DNA of 64,000 nucleotides from Mycobacterium bohemicum DSM 44277 (GCF_001053185.1 NZ_CSTD01000004.1:343124-407123), one strand, 5' to 3'; counted from the stretch's first letter, positions 42,003 through 51,166 are shown. Program-made: numbers and translations. The notes: generated by a model from the sequence alone, not told the origin.

Positions 42003-43163
42003 TCAGCTTACGGTCACAACAGGCGAACCGCTCGCATCTGTTCCGCGATCGGCTTCCATTTCAGCTGCGATTCGCATGGCCTCTTCGATCAGCGTCTCGA
42101 CGATCTGAGATTCGGGCACCGTCTTGATCACCTCGCCGCGAACGAAGATCTGCCCCTTGCCATTTCCGGACGCGACGCCGAGGTCGGCCTCGCGGGCCTC
42201 GCCGGGACCGTTGACGACGCACCCCATCACCGCGACCCGCAGCGGCACCTCGAGGCCGTCCAGGCCTGCGCTGACCTCGTTGGCCAGGGTGTAGACGTCG
42301 ACCTGGGCGCGACCGCACGACGGGCAGGACACGATCTCCAGGCGGCGCGGCCGCAGGTTCAGCGACTCGAGGATCTGGTTGCCGACCTTGACCTCCTCGA
42401 CCGGCGGCGCGGACAGCGAAACCCGGATGGTGTCACCGATGCCCCGCGACAACAGTGCGCCGAAGGCGACCGCGGACTTGATCGTGCCCTGGAACGCGGG
42501 ACCGGCCTCGGTGACGCCCAGGTGCAGCGGGTAGTCGCACTTGGCCGCCAGCAGCTCGTAGGCGGCGACCATCACCACGGGGTCGTTGTGCTTGACGCTG
42601 ATCTTGATGTTGCCGAACCCGTGCTCCTCGAACAGCGAGGCCTCCCACAGCGCGGACTCCACGAGCGCCTCGGGCGTGGCCTTGCCGTACTTCTCCAGGA
42701 ACCGCTTGTCCAGCGAGCCCGCGTTGACCCCGATGCGGATCGGGATGCCGGCCGCCGCCGCGGCCTTGGCGACCTCGCCGACCCGGCCGTCGAACTCCTT
42801 GATGTTGCCGGGGTTCACCCGCACGGCCGCGCAGCCGGCGTCGATGGCGGCGAAGATGTACTTCGGCTGGAAGTGGATGTCGGCGATCACCGGGATCTGG
42901 CTGTGCCGGGCGATCTCGGCCAGCGCGTCGGCGTCCTCCTGACGCGGGCAGGCGACCCGGACGATGTCACAGCCGGCCGCGGTCAACTCGGCGATCTGCT
43001 GCAGCGTGGAGTTGACGTCGTGGGTCTTGGTGGTGCACATCGACTGCACCGAGATCGGATAGTCGCTGCCGACCCCGACGTCGCGGACCATCAATTGCCG
43101 CGTCTTGCGCCGGGGGGCGAGCGTGGGCGCCGGAGCGTCCGGCATGCCCAGGCCAATGCTCAC
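42003..43163 (-). CDS. ispG: 4-hydroxy-3-methylbut-2-enyl-diphosphate synthase
   Basis: 386 residues (GcpE). It converts methylerythritol cyclodiphosphate to HMBPP in the MEP isoprenoid pathway. The TIM-barrel part has MVRDVGVGSDYPISVQSMCTTKTHDV. The [4Fe-4S] Cys lie in VSCPSCGRAQVDVYTLANEV and AVMGCVVNGPGEAREADLG, with the C-terminal Glu nearby. It is followed by the GNAT gene and preceded 22 bp by rip1, with dxr of the same pathway one gene further. Confidence 0.95.
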   Translation of the reverse strand: MSIGLGMPDAPAPTLAPRRKTRQLMVRDVGVGSDYPISVQSMCTTKTHDVNSTLQQIAELTAAGCDIVRVACPRQEDADALAEIARHSQIPVIADIHFQPKYIFAAIDAGCAAVRVNPGNIKEFDGRVGEVAKAAAAAGIPIRIGVNAGSLDKRFLEKYGKATPEALVESALWEASLFEEHGFGNIKISVKHNDPVVMVAAYELLAAKCDYPLHLGVTEAGPAFQGTIKSAVAFGALLSRGIGDTIRVSLSAPPVEEVKVGNQILESLNLRPRRLEIVSCPSCGRAQVDVYTLANEVSAGLDGLEVPLRVAVMGCVVNGPGEAREADLGVASGNGKGQIFVRGEVIKTVPESQIVETLIEEAMRIAAEMEADRGTDASGSPVVTVS

Positions 43164-43185
43164 TGGTATCGGTTCCTTTGGTTGA

Positions 43186-44400
43186 TCACTGGAAGAGCCT
43201 GATCGGATTCACCAGATCCGCGGTGACGGTCAGCAGCATGTACCCGACCACGAACACCAGCACCACGTACGTCGCCGGCATGAGTTTGAGGTAGTTCACG
43301 GGCGCGGCCGCGACCATGCCGCGGGCCGACCGGATCATGTTGCGGATCTTTTCGAAGACCGCGATGGCGATGTGCCCGCCGTCGAAGGGCAGCAGCGGCA
43401 CCAGGTTGATCGCGCCCAGGATCAGGTTCAGCTGGGCCAGGAAGAACCAGAACGCCACCCACAGCCCGTGGTCGACGGTGTCGCCGCCGATGATGCTGGC
43501 CCCCACGACGCTCATCGGGGTCTGCGGGTCGCGCTGCCCGCCGCCGATGGCGTGCACCAGGGCGCCGACCTTCGTCGGGATCGTGACGAGCGCCTTGCCC
43601 ACCTCCGCGGTCAGGTCGGCCGCGAAGGCGACGGTGGCGGGAACCGCCGTGAGCACGTTGTAGTGCGTCGGCGCAACCCGCTGCGCGCCGACGCCCATGG
43701 CCCCGACCGTGGCGGGTTCGGGCTTGGCCCCCTCGCCCTTGGTGATGTAGCGCCGGGTGGGCGTCACGTCGACGTAGGCGGTGATCGGCGTGCCGTTGCG
43801 CTCGACCACGACGGGGACGCTGCCGTGCAGCTTGCGGACCGCGGCCGCCATGTCCTCGAAGGTGGACACCTTGGTGTCACCGACCTTGACGACGACGTCG
43901 CCGGGACGGATCCCGGCCAGGGCCGCCGGACCCGGTCCGGTGCACTCGGCCACCTTGCCGGGGCTCACTTCGGGTGCGACGCAAGCGGTTTCGCCGACGA
44001 CGGCCCGGGTGTCGGGGTGCAGGTTCGGCAGACCCCAGGCCAGCGCGATGCCGTAGATCAAAACCAGGCAGATGACGAAGTTCATGCCGGGGCCCGCGAA
44101 CAGCACCGCGACGCGCTTCCAGACGGCCTGCTTGTACATGGCGCGGTCGGCCTCGTCGGGGTCCAGTTCCTCGACCGTGGTCATCCCGGCGATGTCGCAG
44201 AAGCCGCCCAGGGGCACGGCCTTGAGGCCGTATTCGATCTCCCCCCGCCGGGTGGACCACAGGGTGGGCCCGAAACCGACGAAGTACCGGCGCACCTTCA
44301 TGCCGGTGGCGCGGGCGACCCACATGTGCCCGCACTCGTGCAGGGCCACCGAGACGAGGATGGCCAGCGCGAACAGCACAATGCCAATCGCGAACATCAT
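43186..44400 (-). CDS. rip1: intramembrane site-2 metalloprotease Rip1
   Basis: A 404-residue polytopic S2P/RseP-type protease. The zinc site HECGH (His21, Glu22, His25) lies in the first helix. A PDZ domain follows (about 125-220; GPAALAGIRPGDVVVKVGDTKV). The second metal motif LVPLLPFDGGHIAIAV lies in a late helix, and the last helix is VVLVFVVGYMLLTVTADL. In M. tuberculosis Rip1 cleaves anti-sigma factors and controls envelope lipids. It lies between ispG and dxr as usual. Confidence 0.95.
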   Translation of the reverse strand: MMFAIGIVLFALAILVSVALHECGHMWVARATGMKVRRYFVGFGPTLWSTRRGEIEYGLKAVPLGGFCDIAGMTTVEELDPDEADRAMYKQAVWKRVAVLFAGPGMNFVICLVLIYGIALAWGLPNLHPDTRAVVGETACVAPEVSPGKVAECTGPGPAALAGIRPGDVVVKVGDTKVSTFEDMAAAVRKLHGSVPVVVERNGTPITAYVDVTPTRRYITKGEGAKPEPATVGAMGVGAQRVAPTHYNVLTAVPATVAFAADLTAEVGKALVTIPTKVGALVHAIGGGQRDPQTPMSVVGASIIGGDTVDHGLWVAFWFFLAQLNLILGAINLVPLLPFDGGHIAIAVFEKIRNMIRSARGMVAAAPVNYLKLMPATYVVLVFVVGYMLLTVTADLVNPIRLFQ

Positions 44401-44418
44401 GGGCTGTGACGACCTTTC

Positions 44419-45609
44419 TCAGACCACTCCGGAGACCTTGACGGCTGCGACCGCGCTCCGCGCCCGCTCCCGGGCCCAGCGCTGCGCGTCGAGCACTTCT
44501 TCCACGGTAGCGGGTTCGGCGGCCCATTGGCCTGCGGCGTGCAGCACGTCGGCAATGGTTTCGACGATCGCGGGGAACGGCAGCCGCCCGGCGAGGAACG
44601 CCGCCGCCGCCTCCTCGTTGGCCGCGTTGTAGACCGCCGTCAGGCAGCCGCCGGTCTCACCGGCGTGGCGGGCCAGCTCCACGGCGGGGAAAACCTCGTG
44701 GTCCAGCGGCTCGAAATCCCAGCTGGACGCGGTGCTGAAGTCGCATTGCGCCGCCGCGCCGGCCACCCGGCGCGGCCAGCCCAGGGCCAGGGAGATGGGC
44801 AGCTTCATGTCCGGGGGGCTGGCCTGCGCCAGGGTGGAGCCGTCGACGAAGGTGACCATCGAATGAACAATCGACTGGGGGTGCACGACCACGTCGATCC
44901 GGTCGTAGGGGATGCCGAAGAGCAGGTGGGTCTCGATGAGCTCGAGGCCCTTGTTCACCAGCGACGCCGAGTTGAGCGTGTTCATCGGCCCCATCGACCA
45001 GGTCGGGTGCGCGCCGGCCTGCTCGGGGGTCACCGTCGCGAGCCGGGCGGCGGTCCAGCCGCGAAACGGCCCGCCCGAGGCGGTCAGCACCAGCTTGGCG
45101 ACCTCGTCGGGGTCGCCGCCGCGCAGGCACTGGGCGAGCGCGGAGTGTTCGGAGTCGACCGGGACGATCTGGCCGGGCCGCGCCGCCCGCAACACCAGCG
45201 GGCCGCCGGCGATCAGCGATTCCTTGTTGGCCAGGGCCAGCCGCGCGCCGGACTCCAGCGCTGCCAGGGTCGGACGCAGGCCCAACGCCCCCACCAGCGC
45301 ATTGAGGACGACGTCGGCGTCGGTCTCCTCGACCAGTCGGGTGACGGCGTCGGGCCCGCTGAACGGGACGTCGCCCATGCGCCGGGCGGCGGCCTCGTCG
45401 GCGACGGCGACGTTGGTCACGCCGGTCTCGGCGCGCTGCCGCGACAGGGTGTCGGTGTTCGCGCCCCCGGCGGCCAGCCCCACCACCTCGAACCGGTCGG
45501 GGTTGGCGGCGATCACCTCCAGCGCCTGGGTGCCGATCGAGCCCGTGCTGCCCAGCACCAGGACGCGCAGGCGGCCCCCGGGGTCGGCTCGCTCCGTCGG
45601 CTTCCTCAC
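44419..45609 (-). CDS. dxr: 1-deoxy-D-xylulose-5-phosphate reductoisomerase
   Basis: 396 residues from a GTG start. The NADPH fold is RVLVLGSTGSIGTQALEVIAANPDRF. Active-site segments are ANKESLIAGG, PVDSEHSALAQCLRGG (metal-binding Asp and Glu), TASGGPFRGW and MGPMNTLNSASLVNKGLELIETHLLF. It catalyses the second MEP-pathway step. Upstream in-frame codons exist, but the chosen GTG leaves a short tail before RLRVLVLG, as in M. tuberculosis. It ends 18 bp before rip1. Confidence 0.93.
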   Translation of the reverse strand: MRKPTERADPGGRLRVLVLGSTGSIGTQALEVIAANPDRFEVVGLAAGGANTDTLSRQRAETGVTNVAVADEAAARRMGDVPFSGPDAVTRLVEETDADVVLNALVGALGLRPTLAALESGARLALANKESLIAGGPLVLRAARPGQIVPVDSEHSALAQCLRGGDPDEVAKLVLTASGGPFRGWTAARLATVTPEQAGAHPTWSMGPMNTLNSASLVNKGLELIETHLLFGIPYDRIDVVVHPQSIVHSMVTFVDGSTLAQASPPDMKLPISLALGWPRRVAGAAAQCDFSTASSWDFEPLDHEVFPAVELARHAGETGGCLTAVYNAANEEAAAAFLAGRLPFPAIVETIADVLHAAGQWAAEPATVEEVLDAQRWARERARSAVAAVKVSGVV

Positions 45610-45726
45610 CCACTCATTGTGCCGCCCGCCGACGGCACGGGCCATGTCCCGCTGGCCCGCCGCGCCGCGGCGCGCGTATGCCAGAATCTCCGGTGGGAAG
45701 CCGAACCGATCCGAAAGGGGCTCGCC

Positions 45727-45990
45727 GTGGCCAGTACCGAGGTGCAGCGCTACGGAGACGTCAATGGCGTCGACGTGGCCGAGGTGCCGTCCGCCGCGTG
45801 GGGTTGGAGCAAGATCAACTACCGCTCCTGGCACCTGACCGGCCTGGTGATCATCCTGTTCCTACTGGCCATGCTGCGGGGTAATCACGTCGGCCACATC
45901 GAGGACTGGTACCTGATCGGGTTCGCCGCGGTGGCGCTCTTCGTCCTGATCCGCGACCTGTGGGGTCGCCGGCGCGGCTGGATCCGGTAG
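45727..45990 (+). CDS. small two-span membrane protein (Rv2876-like)
   Basis: 87 residues from a GTG with AAAGGGG seven bases upstream. A soluble N-terminus (VASTEVQRYGDVNGVDVAEVPSAAWGW) precedes two hydrophobic helices, LTGLVIILFLLAMLRG and WYLIGFAAVALFVLIRDLW, and a basic tail GRRRGWIR. The family function is unknown. It is divergent from dxr. The convergent CcdA-like gene reads 129 bp into its 3' end on the opposite strand. Confidence 0.82.
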   Translation: MASTEVQRYGDVNGVDVAEVPSAAWGWSKINYRSWHLTGLVIILFLLAMLRGNHVGHIEDWYLIGFAAVALFVLIRDLWGRRRGWIR

Positions 45991-46863
45991 CCGCCCACGA
46001 GGGTGTTTCGCCCGCCGGTGCAGGGCGCCGGCGAATGCGCCGACGGATAGCAGGATCAGCGCCACCGCCCACGGCCGGGCCCCGTGGTCGTGCACCCAGC
46101 CCGCCAGCACGCCCTGCAGCCGTCCGGCCGCGGTGATCACCGCGTCCGGCCCGGTCGCTCGTGGGCCGGACAGGCGCAGCTCGTAGACGCCGTAGTAGGC
46201 CACGTACAGCCCGACCGGCACCAGCAGCGCGCCCCCGAGGCGATGGACGAACGGCAGCGCCCGTCGCAACCGGTCGGCCACGGCGGTGCTCGCCGCCGCC
46301 GCCGCGACCGCCAGCACGCCGACGACCAGGGTCAGCCCGGCCACGTAGGCGAGGTAGATCGCCAGCGCCGACACCACCGATCCCCCGCGCAGGCCCGCGG
46401 CCGCCACGGCGAGGAACGGGCCCACGGTGCAGGACAGCGACGCGATCGCGTAGGTGATGCCGTACCCGTACATCGACCCCAGCCGCGCGGTGGGGGCCCA
46501 TTGCGGTCGAAGCGCGCCGGGCGTCAGCGCGGTCACCTCGCGGCCCGACAGCAGCCAGAGTCCGAGCCCGACAAGGACCAGGCCGATCAGCACGGTCGCG
46601 TAGGGAAGGTAGCGCTGCACAGTCGCGGCCGCCGAGATGGTCAGCACGCCGAACGAACCGAAAACCGTCATGAACCCGAGCGCCATCACCGCCGTGGCCG
46701 CCAGCGCCCTGCCCACCGCCGCCAGGGGCGCCGGGAACCGTCCGCCGGACCCCTGCCCGCGCACCACCAGCAGCAGATACCCGGGCAGCAGGGCGAACCC
46801 GCACGGGTTCAGCGCCGCCACCAGCCCGGCGGCGAAGGCCAGACCGACAAGACCGTGGTCCAC
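45862..46863 (-). CDS. CcdA/DsbD-like thiol-redox membrane transporter (Rv2877c-like)
   Basis: A 333-residue protein with about eight hydrophobic helices. The first has AALNPCGFALLPGYLLLVV (redox Cys), and a central one has IASLSCTVGPFLAVAAAG (second Cys), the CcdA pair that moves electrons across the membrane. It should reduce the exported thioredoxin-like protein encoded 4 bp upstream. The last about 45 residues (RGRLPDPAAPATPQVADQDEE onward) are hydrophilic and lie antisense to the Rv2876-like gene. The M. tuberculosis protein is about 287 residues, so the extension probably reflects loss of the normal stop. Confidence 0.85.
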   Translation of the reverse strand: MDHGLVGLAFAAGLVAALNPCGFALLPGYLLLVVRGQGSGGRFPAPLAAVGRALAATAVMALGFMTVFGSFGVLTISAAATVQRYLPYATVLIGLVLVGLGLWLLSGREVTALTPGALRPQWAPTARLGSMYGYGITYAIASLSCTVGPFLAVAAAGLRGGSVVSALAIYLAYVAGLTLVVGVLAVAAAAASTAVADRLRRALPFVHRLGGALLVPVGLYVAYYGVYELRLSGPRATGPDAVITAAGRLQGVLAGWVHDHGARPWAVALILLSVGAFAGALHRRAKHPRGRLPDPAAPATPQVADQDEERHRGEPDQVPVLDVADVITPQHGQ

Positions 46864-46867
46864 GGCG

Positions 46868-47374
46868 TCAGCGCGTCAGCGCGGCGACCCGGCCGGACAG
46901 GTCCTGCTCGGAGATGGCCGAGGTGGGGTTGTTGACGAACGTCGAGCTGCCATCGGGCCGGTAGAACACCCACGCCGGCTGCCAGGGCACGTTGTAGCGC
47001 GCCCAGATCGAGCCGTCGGCGTCGTTGAGGGTGGTGAAGTTCAGGTTGTACTTGGAGACGAAGTTCTGCATCGCGCCCACGTCGGAGTGCGCGGCGACGC
47101 CGACGAACGTGACGGCCGGGTTGGCCGCCGCCACCCGGCTCACGCCGGGCGCCTCGGCGTTGCAGAACGGGCACCACGGCGTCCAGAACCACAGCACCGC
47201 CGGCTTGCCCTGCAGGCTCGCTCCGCTGAACGGCGCGCCGCTGAGGGTGGTCCCGGTGAACTGCAGCCGGTCGTCAGCGGCCGACGAGCGCGGCGCATTG
47301 GCTAGCCCGACCACGATGACCAGCGTGAACGCGACCGCGGCAAACAGCTTGAACGGGAAGAACGAACGGAACAT
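46868..47374 (-). CDS. mpt53: secreted thioredoxin-like disulfide protein (MPT53/DsbE)
   Basis: 168 residues. It has a signal peptide (MFRSFFPFKLFAAVAFTLVIVVGLA) and a mature thioredoxin fold with the active site WFWTPWCPFCNAEAP (Cys-Pro-Phe-Cys) and the cis-proline in NVPWQPAWVFY. It is exported and handles disulfides in cell-wall proteins. The ATG at 47374 begins the signal sequence; an upstream in-frame ATG would hide it. It shares a transcript with the CcdA-like gene. Confidence 0.92.
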   Translation of the reverse strand: MFRSFFPFKLFAAVAFTLVIVVGLANAPRSSAADDRLQFTGTTLSGAPFSGASLQGKPAVLWFWTPWCPFCNAEAPGVSRVAAANPAVTFVGVAAHSDVGAMQNFVSKYNLNFTTLNDADGSIWARYNVPWQPAWVFYRPDGSSTFVNNPTSAISEQDLSGRVAALTR

Positions 47375-47440
47375 CGAGACACCCCTTGTTTGCTGGCTAC
47401 TGTCGGAGAAGACGCGCGGAAGCCCCGCTTGGTTCACCGC

Positions 47441-47521
47441 TCGGCGGCCAGCTGTCCGCAGGCCCAGTCCGAATCGCCCGCGCTACCGCCGCCCGCCTTC
47501 GGCGGCCAGCTGTCCGCAGGC
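47441..47521. repeat. 23-bp direct repeat at the 3' end of rlmN
   Basis: The sequence TCGGCGGCCAGCTGTCCGCAGGC occurs at 47441-47463 and again at 47499-47521. The second copy encodes the ACGQLAAEG end of RlmN. The first lies just past its stop in the gap before mpt53. The spacing is 58 bp. It looks like a local duplication of the rlmN tail. Confidence 0.8.
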
Positions 47522-48541
47522 GGCGCTGATCTCGCGGCCGCGGGTGTCGCGCACCGTGCACGAAACCCCCTTGGCCCGGACCCGTCGCACGAATTCGCGC
47601 TCCACCGCCTTGGGGCTGGCGTCCCACGCACTGCCCGGCGTCGGGTTGAGCGGGATGAGGTTCACGTGCACCAGCGGCCCGAGGACGCGATGCAGCCGCT
47701 CGCCCAGCAGGTCGGCCCGCCACGGTTGGTCGTTGACCTCGCGGATCAGCGCGTACTCGACCGAGACGCGGCGGCCGGTGGCGTCGGCGTAGTAGCGCGC
47801 GGCGTCCAGCGCCTCTGCGACGTTCCACCGGCCGTTGACCGGCACCAGCGAGTCGCGCAGCTCGTCGTCGGGGGCGTGCAGCGACAAGGCCAGGGTCACG
47901 CCGAGGCGTTCGTCGGCGAGCTTGCGGATCGCCGGGACCAGGCCCACCGTCGACACCGTCACCGAGCGCGCCGAGATGCCGAAACCCTGCGGCGGCGGAT
48001 CGGTGATCCGGCGCACCGCGGCCAGCACCCGCGCGTAGTTGGCCAGCGGCTCCCCCATGCCCATGAACACCACGTTCGACAGCCGGTCGCCCCCGAAGTC
48101 GTCGCGCAGGGCCACCGCGGCGGCGCGGACCTGTTCGAGGATCTCCGCGGCCGACAGGTTGCGGGTCAGCCCGCCCTGACCCGTCGCACAGAACGGGCAG
48201 GCCATTCCGCACCCCGCCTGCGAGGAGATGCACACCGTATTCCGCTGCGGGTACCGCATCAGCACCGACTCGACCGTCGCCCCGTCCAGGGCCCGCCACA
48301 ACGTCTTTCGGGTCTGTCCGGCGTCGCAGGTGACGTCGGTGACCGGCGTGAGCAGCGTGGGAAACATCGCCTCGGCGATGCGCTCGCGCAGCGCCGCCGG
48401 CAGGTCGGTCATCTCCCGCGGGTCGGCGATCAGGCGGCCGTAGTACTGGTGGGCGAGCTGCTTGGCGCCGGCGTCGAGGTCGGCCAGGTGCCGCGGCGGC
48501 CTGCTCGGCCGGGGCTCGTCGAAGATCAACTGTTGGGCCAT
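47483..48541 (-). CDS. rlmN: 23S rRNA/tRNA adenine-C2 methyltransferase
   Basis: A 352-residue radical SAM enzyme that methylates A2503 of 23S rRNA and A37 of some tRNAs. The cluster motif is GCGMACPFCATGQGG (CxxxCxxC). The methyl-carrying Cys is near the C-terminus in VSCTVRDTRGREISAACGQ. VVFMGMGEPLANY is a family signature. It is slightly shorter than M. tuberculosis RlmN (364). The last codons are repeated just beyond the stop. Confidence 0.94.
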   Translation of the reverse strand: MAQQLIFDEPRPSRPPRHLADLDAGAKQLAHQYYGRLIADPREMTDLPAALRERIAEAMFPTLLTPVTDVTCDAGQTRKTLWRALDGATVESVLMRYPQRNTVCISSQAGCGMACPFCATGQGGLTRNLSAAEILEQVRAAAVALRDDFGGDRLSNVVFMGMGEPLANYARVLAAVRRITDPPPQGFGISARSVTVSTVGLVPAIRKLADERLGVTLALSLHAPDDELRDSLVPVNGRWNVAEALDAARYYADATGRRVSVEYALIREVNDQPWRADLLGERLHRVLGPLVHVNLIPLNPTPGSAWDASPKAVEREFVRRVRAKGVSCTVRDTRGREISAACGQLAAEGGRR

Positions 48542-48563
48542 GACATGCCCAGTATGGGTCAGG

Positions 48564-49487
48564 TCAACGCACCAGCGTCAGCACCGTCCAGGTCGCGACC
48601 GCCGACGGCAGCACGCCGTCGAGCCGGTCCATCAGCCCGCCGTGGCCGGGCAGGAGCCGGCCCATGTCCTTGATGCCGAGGTCGCGCTTGACCTGGGACT
48701 CCACCAAATCCCCCAGCGTGCAGGTGATCACCAGGACCACCCCCAGCAGCACGCCAATCCACGGCGATCTGTCGGCCAGGAAGGTCGCGGCCAGGGTCGC
48801 CGCCGTGATCCCGAAGATCAGGGAACCGGCGAACCCCTCCCAGGACTTCTTCGGGCTGATCGCCGGGACCATCGGGTGCTTGCCGAACAGCACCCCCACG
48901 GCGTAGCCGCCCACGTCGGAGGCGACGACGGTGAGCATCAGGCAGAACACCCGGCCCGCCCCGTCTTTCGGGTAGACGAGCAGCGCGGCGAAGGAGGCGA
49001 ACAGCGGCACCCAGGCGGCCAGGAAGACCGTCGCGGACGCGTCGCGCAGGTAGTTCGCCGAGGGCGAACCGACGAACGGATCTGGTCGTTTGCTGTTGTC
49101 CTGCATCAACAGCCGCCAGAACAGGCAGACCACCACGGTGACACCGAAGCCGGACAGCGCGCCCGCGGCGTGGAACGGCCACGTCAGCCACACGGTGAGC
49201 TGACCGCCCGCCAGCAGCGGGACGACCGGGATCGAGTACCCGGCCTCGCGGAGCCGGCGGACCACCTCGTGGGTGGCGACCAGGATGGCCCCGGCGACCA
49301 GGACCACCCAATAGCGGGGGGCGAATAACAGCGTCACGATCAGGACGCTGCCGATGCTGGCCCCGACGGCGATCGCGGCCGGCAGGTCGCGCCCCGCCCG
49401 GGACGTCTTCTTCGCAGGCTGGCGCACGGTCTGGCTGGGCTCATCCATCGGCTCGTCGGACGGGATGCCTGCGCCGGTGGTTGCCAC
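48564..49487 (-). CDS. cdsA: phosphatidate cytidylyltransferase
   Basis: A 307-residue integral membrane enzyme making CDP-diacylglycerol from CTP and phosphatidate. It has a basic hydrophilic N-terminus, several hydrophobic helices, and the diagnostic C-terminal signature SQVKRDLGIKDMGRLLPGHGGLMDRLDG. It also has SPKKSWEGFAGSL in the loop before. It lies between frr and rlmN on the minus strand, the conserved order. Confidence 0.94.
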   Translation of the reverse strand: MATTGAGIPSDEPMDEPSQTVRQPAKKTSRAGRDLPAAIAVGASIGSVLIVTLLFAPRYWVVLVAGAILVATHEVVRRLREAGYSIPVVPLLAGGQLTVWLTWPFHAAGALSGFGVTVVVCLFWRLLMQDNSKRPDPFVGSPSANYLRDASATVFLAAWVPLFASFAALLVYPKDGAGRVFCLMLTVVASDVGGYAVGVLFGKHPMVPAISPKKSWEGFAGSLIFGITAATLAATFLADRSPWIGVLLGVVLVITCTLGDLVESQVKRDLGIKDMGRLLPGHGGLMDRLDGVLPSAVATWTVLTLVR

Positions 49488-49519
49488 GGGCCCGGATTTA
49501 TTTCGCTGCTGAGCGGCCG

Positions 49520-50077
49520 CTAGACCTCCAGCAGCTCGCCTTCTTTGTGCTTGACCAACTCATCGATCTGCGTGACGTACTGGTGGGTGGTCTTGTCCAG
49601 GTCCTTTTCCGCCCGGCCGACCTCGTCCTCGCCGGCCTCGCCGTCCTTGCGGATTCGGTGCAGCTCCTCCATCGTCTTGCGACGGATGTTGCGCACCGAC
49701 ACTTTGGCGTCCTCCCCCTTGCCCTTGGCCTGCTTGACCAGCTCGCGGCGGCGTTCCTCGGTGAGTTGGGGCACCGCGACCCTGATCAGGGTGCCGTCGT
49801 TGGTGGGGTTCACGCCGAGGTCGGAGTTGCGGATCGCCGCCTCGATGGCGCCCAACTGGCCGGCCTCGTAAGGCTTGATGACGACGAGCCGCGCCTCGGG
49901 GACGTTGATGCTGGCCAGCTGCGTGATCGGGGTGTTGGTGCCGTAGTAGTCGATGGTGATCCGGGAGAACATGCCGGGGTTGGCGCGGCCGGTCCGGATG
50001 GTCGACAGGTCGTCGCGGGCGACAGCCACCGCTTTTTCCATTTTCTCTTCGGCATCGAAGAGAGCCTCATCGATCAT
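49520..50077 (-). CDS. frr: ribosome recycling factor
   Basis: A 185-residue protein that splits post-termination ribosomes with EF-G. The three-helix bundle and small beta domain are recognisable: LSTIRTGRANPGMFSRITIDYYGTNTPITQLASINVPEARLVVI, NPTNDGTLIRVAVPQLTEERRRELVKQAK, and KVSVRNIRRKTMEELHRI. It lies 9 bp downstream of pyrH and precedes cdsA, an almost universal pairing. Confidence 0.96.
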   Translation of the reverse strand: MIDEALFDAEEKMEKAVAVARDDLSTIRTGRANPGMFSRITIDYYGTNTPITQLASINVPEARLVVIKPYEAGQLGAIEAAIRNSDLGVNPTNDGTLIRVAVPQLTEERRRELVKQAKGKGEDAKVSVRNIRRKTMEELHRIRKDGEAGEDEVGRAEKDLDKTTHQYVTQIDELVKHKEGELLEV

Positions 50078-50086
50078 CGTTTCCCC

Positions 50087-50845
50087 TCAGGTGGTGACCA
50101 GCGTCCCGATCTTCTCACCGGCGACCGCGCGGGCGATATTGCCATTGGTCAGCAGGTTGAACACCAGGATCGGCATGCCATTGTCCATGCACAGGCTGAA
50201 CGCGGTCGCATCGGCCACCCGCAGCCCGCGGTCGATGACCTCGCGGTGGCTGATCGCCGCGATGAGCTTGGCCTCGGGGTTGATCCGCGGGTCCGCGGAG
50301 AACACCCCGTCGACCGCCTTGGCCATCAGCACCACCTCGGCGCCGATCTCCAGCGCCCGCTGCGCGGCGGTGGTGTCGGTCGAGAAGTACGGCAGTCCCA
50401 TGCCGGCCCCGAAAATGACCACCCGTCCCTTCTCCAGGTGGCGCACCGCGCGCAGCGGAATGTAGGGCTCGGCCACCTGCCCCATGGTGATCGCCGTCTG
50501 GACCCGGGTCACGATGCCTTCCTTCTCCAGGAAGTCCTGCAGCGCAAGGCTGTTCATCACCGTGCCCAGCATGCCCATGTAGTCAGAGCGGGTGCGTTCC
50601 ATCCCCCTCTGCTGAAGCTGGGCGCCCCGGAAGAAGTTGCCGCCGCCGATCACCACGGCGACCTGGACCCCGTCGCGCACCACCTCGGCGATCTGCCGGG
50701 CGACCTGTGCGACCACGTCGGGATCCAGTCCGACCTGGCCCCCGCCGAACATCTCGCCGCCGAGCTTGAGCAACACTCGCGCATACTTCGATCGCCGCGC
50801 CGGCTGGCCGAAGTAATTGGTGGTCGGCTCCGTGGACTCCGTCAT
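50087..50845 (-). CDS. pyrH: uridylate kinase
   Basis: A 252-residue hexameric UMP kinase of the amino-acid-kinase fold. It has RVLLKLGGEMFGGGQ (phosphate binding), VVIGGGNFFRGAQLQQRG, DYMGMLGTVMNSLALQDFLE, RAVRHLEKGRVVIFGAGMGLPYFSTDTTA and ADATAFSLCMDNGMPILVFN. It makes UDP for nucleotide and cell-wall precursor synthesis. It is the first gene of the pyrH-frr-cdsA set, with a promoter expected in the 321-bp gap upstream. Confidence 0.96.
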   Translation of the reverse strand: MTESTEPTTNYFGQPARRSKYARVLLKLGGEMFGGGQVGLDPDVVAQVARQIAEVVRDGVQVAVVIGGGNFFRGAQLQQRGMERTRSDYMGMLGTVMNSLALQDFLEKEGIVTRVQTAITMGQVAEPYIPLRAVRHLEKGRVVIFGAGMGLPYFSTDTTAAQRALEIGAEVVLMAKAVDGVFSADPRINPEAKLIAAISHREVIDRGLRVADATAFSLCMDNGMPILVFNLLTNGNIARAVAGEKIGTLVTT

Positions 50846-51166
50846 CAGACTCCTCGCATGAGAGCGCCATCCCGGGCGACCTCATCCGGAACGGCATTGC
50901 ACATCCTGCCTCATCGCAGCACAACGGGGCGTCGGAGGGGTGCATTATCTGCACACTCTGGGGCCGGTATCGGCGCCGCCGGCGCACGCGCCTGGAGAAG
51001 CGGATGTTTGAGCGGGCGGTGCCAGCGGGAATTCGCACCATCGCGGCGGGTTACGCAGGTTTCGAGAACCGGGGACCACGGCCGCCGCGTGACCGGGCCG
51101 ATCGCCTGATCGGCCGGCGTTGGGCGAGAACGCTCAACAAGGACGCCACCAAGAAGGAGCTAATCC
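50846..51166. other. intergenic gap between divergent pyrH and csbD
   Basis: A 321-bp region without a convincing gene. It should hold the pyrH promoter on the minus strand and the csbD promoter on the plus strand. A weak SigF/SigB-like arrangement (GTTT at about 51006, 17-bp spacer, GGGAA) lies upstream of csbD, but the match is too poor to call. AAGGAG at 51155-51160 is the csbD ribosome-binding site. Confidence 0.35.
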
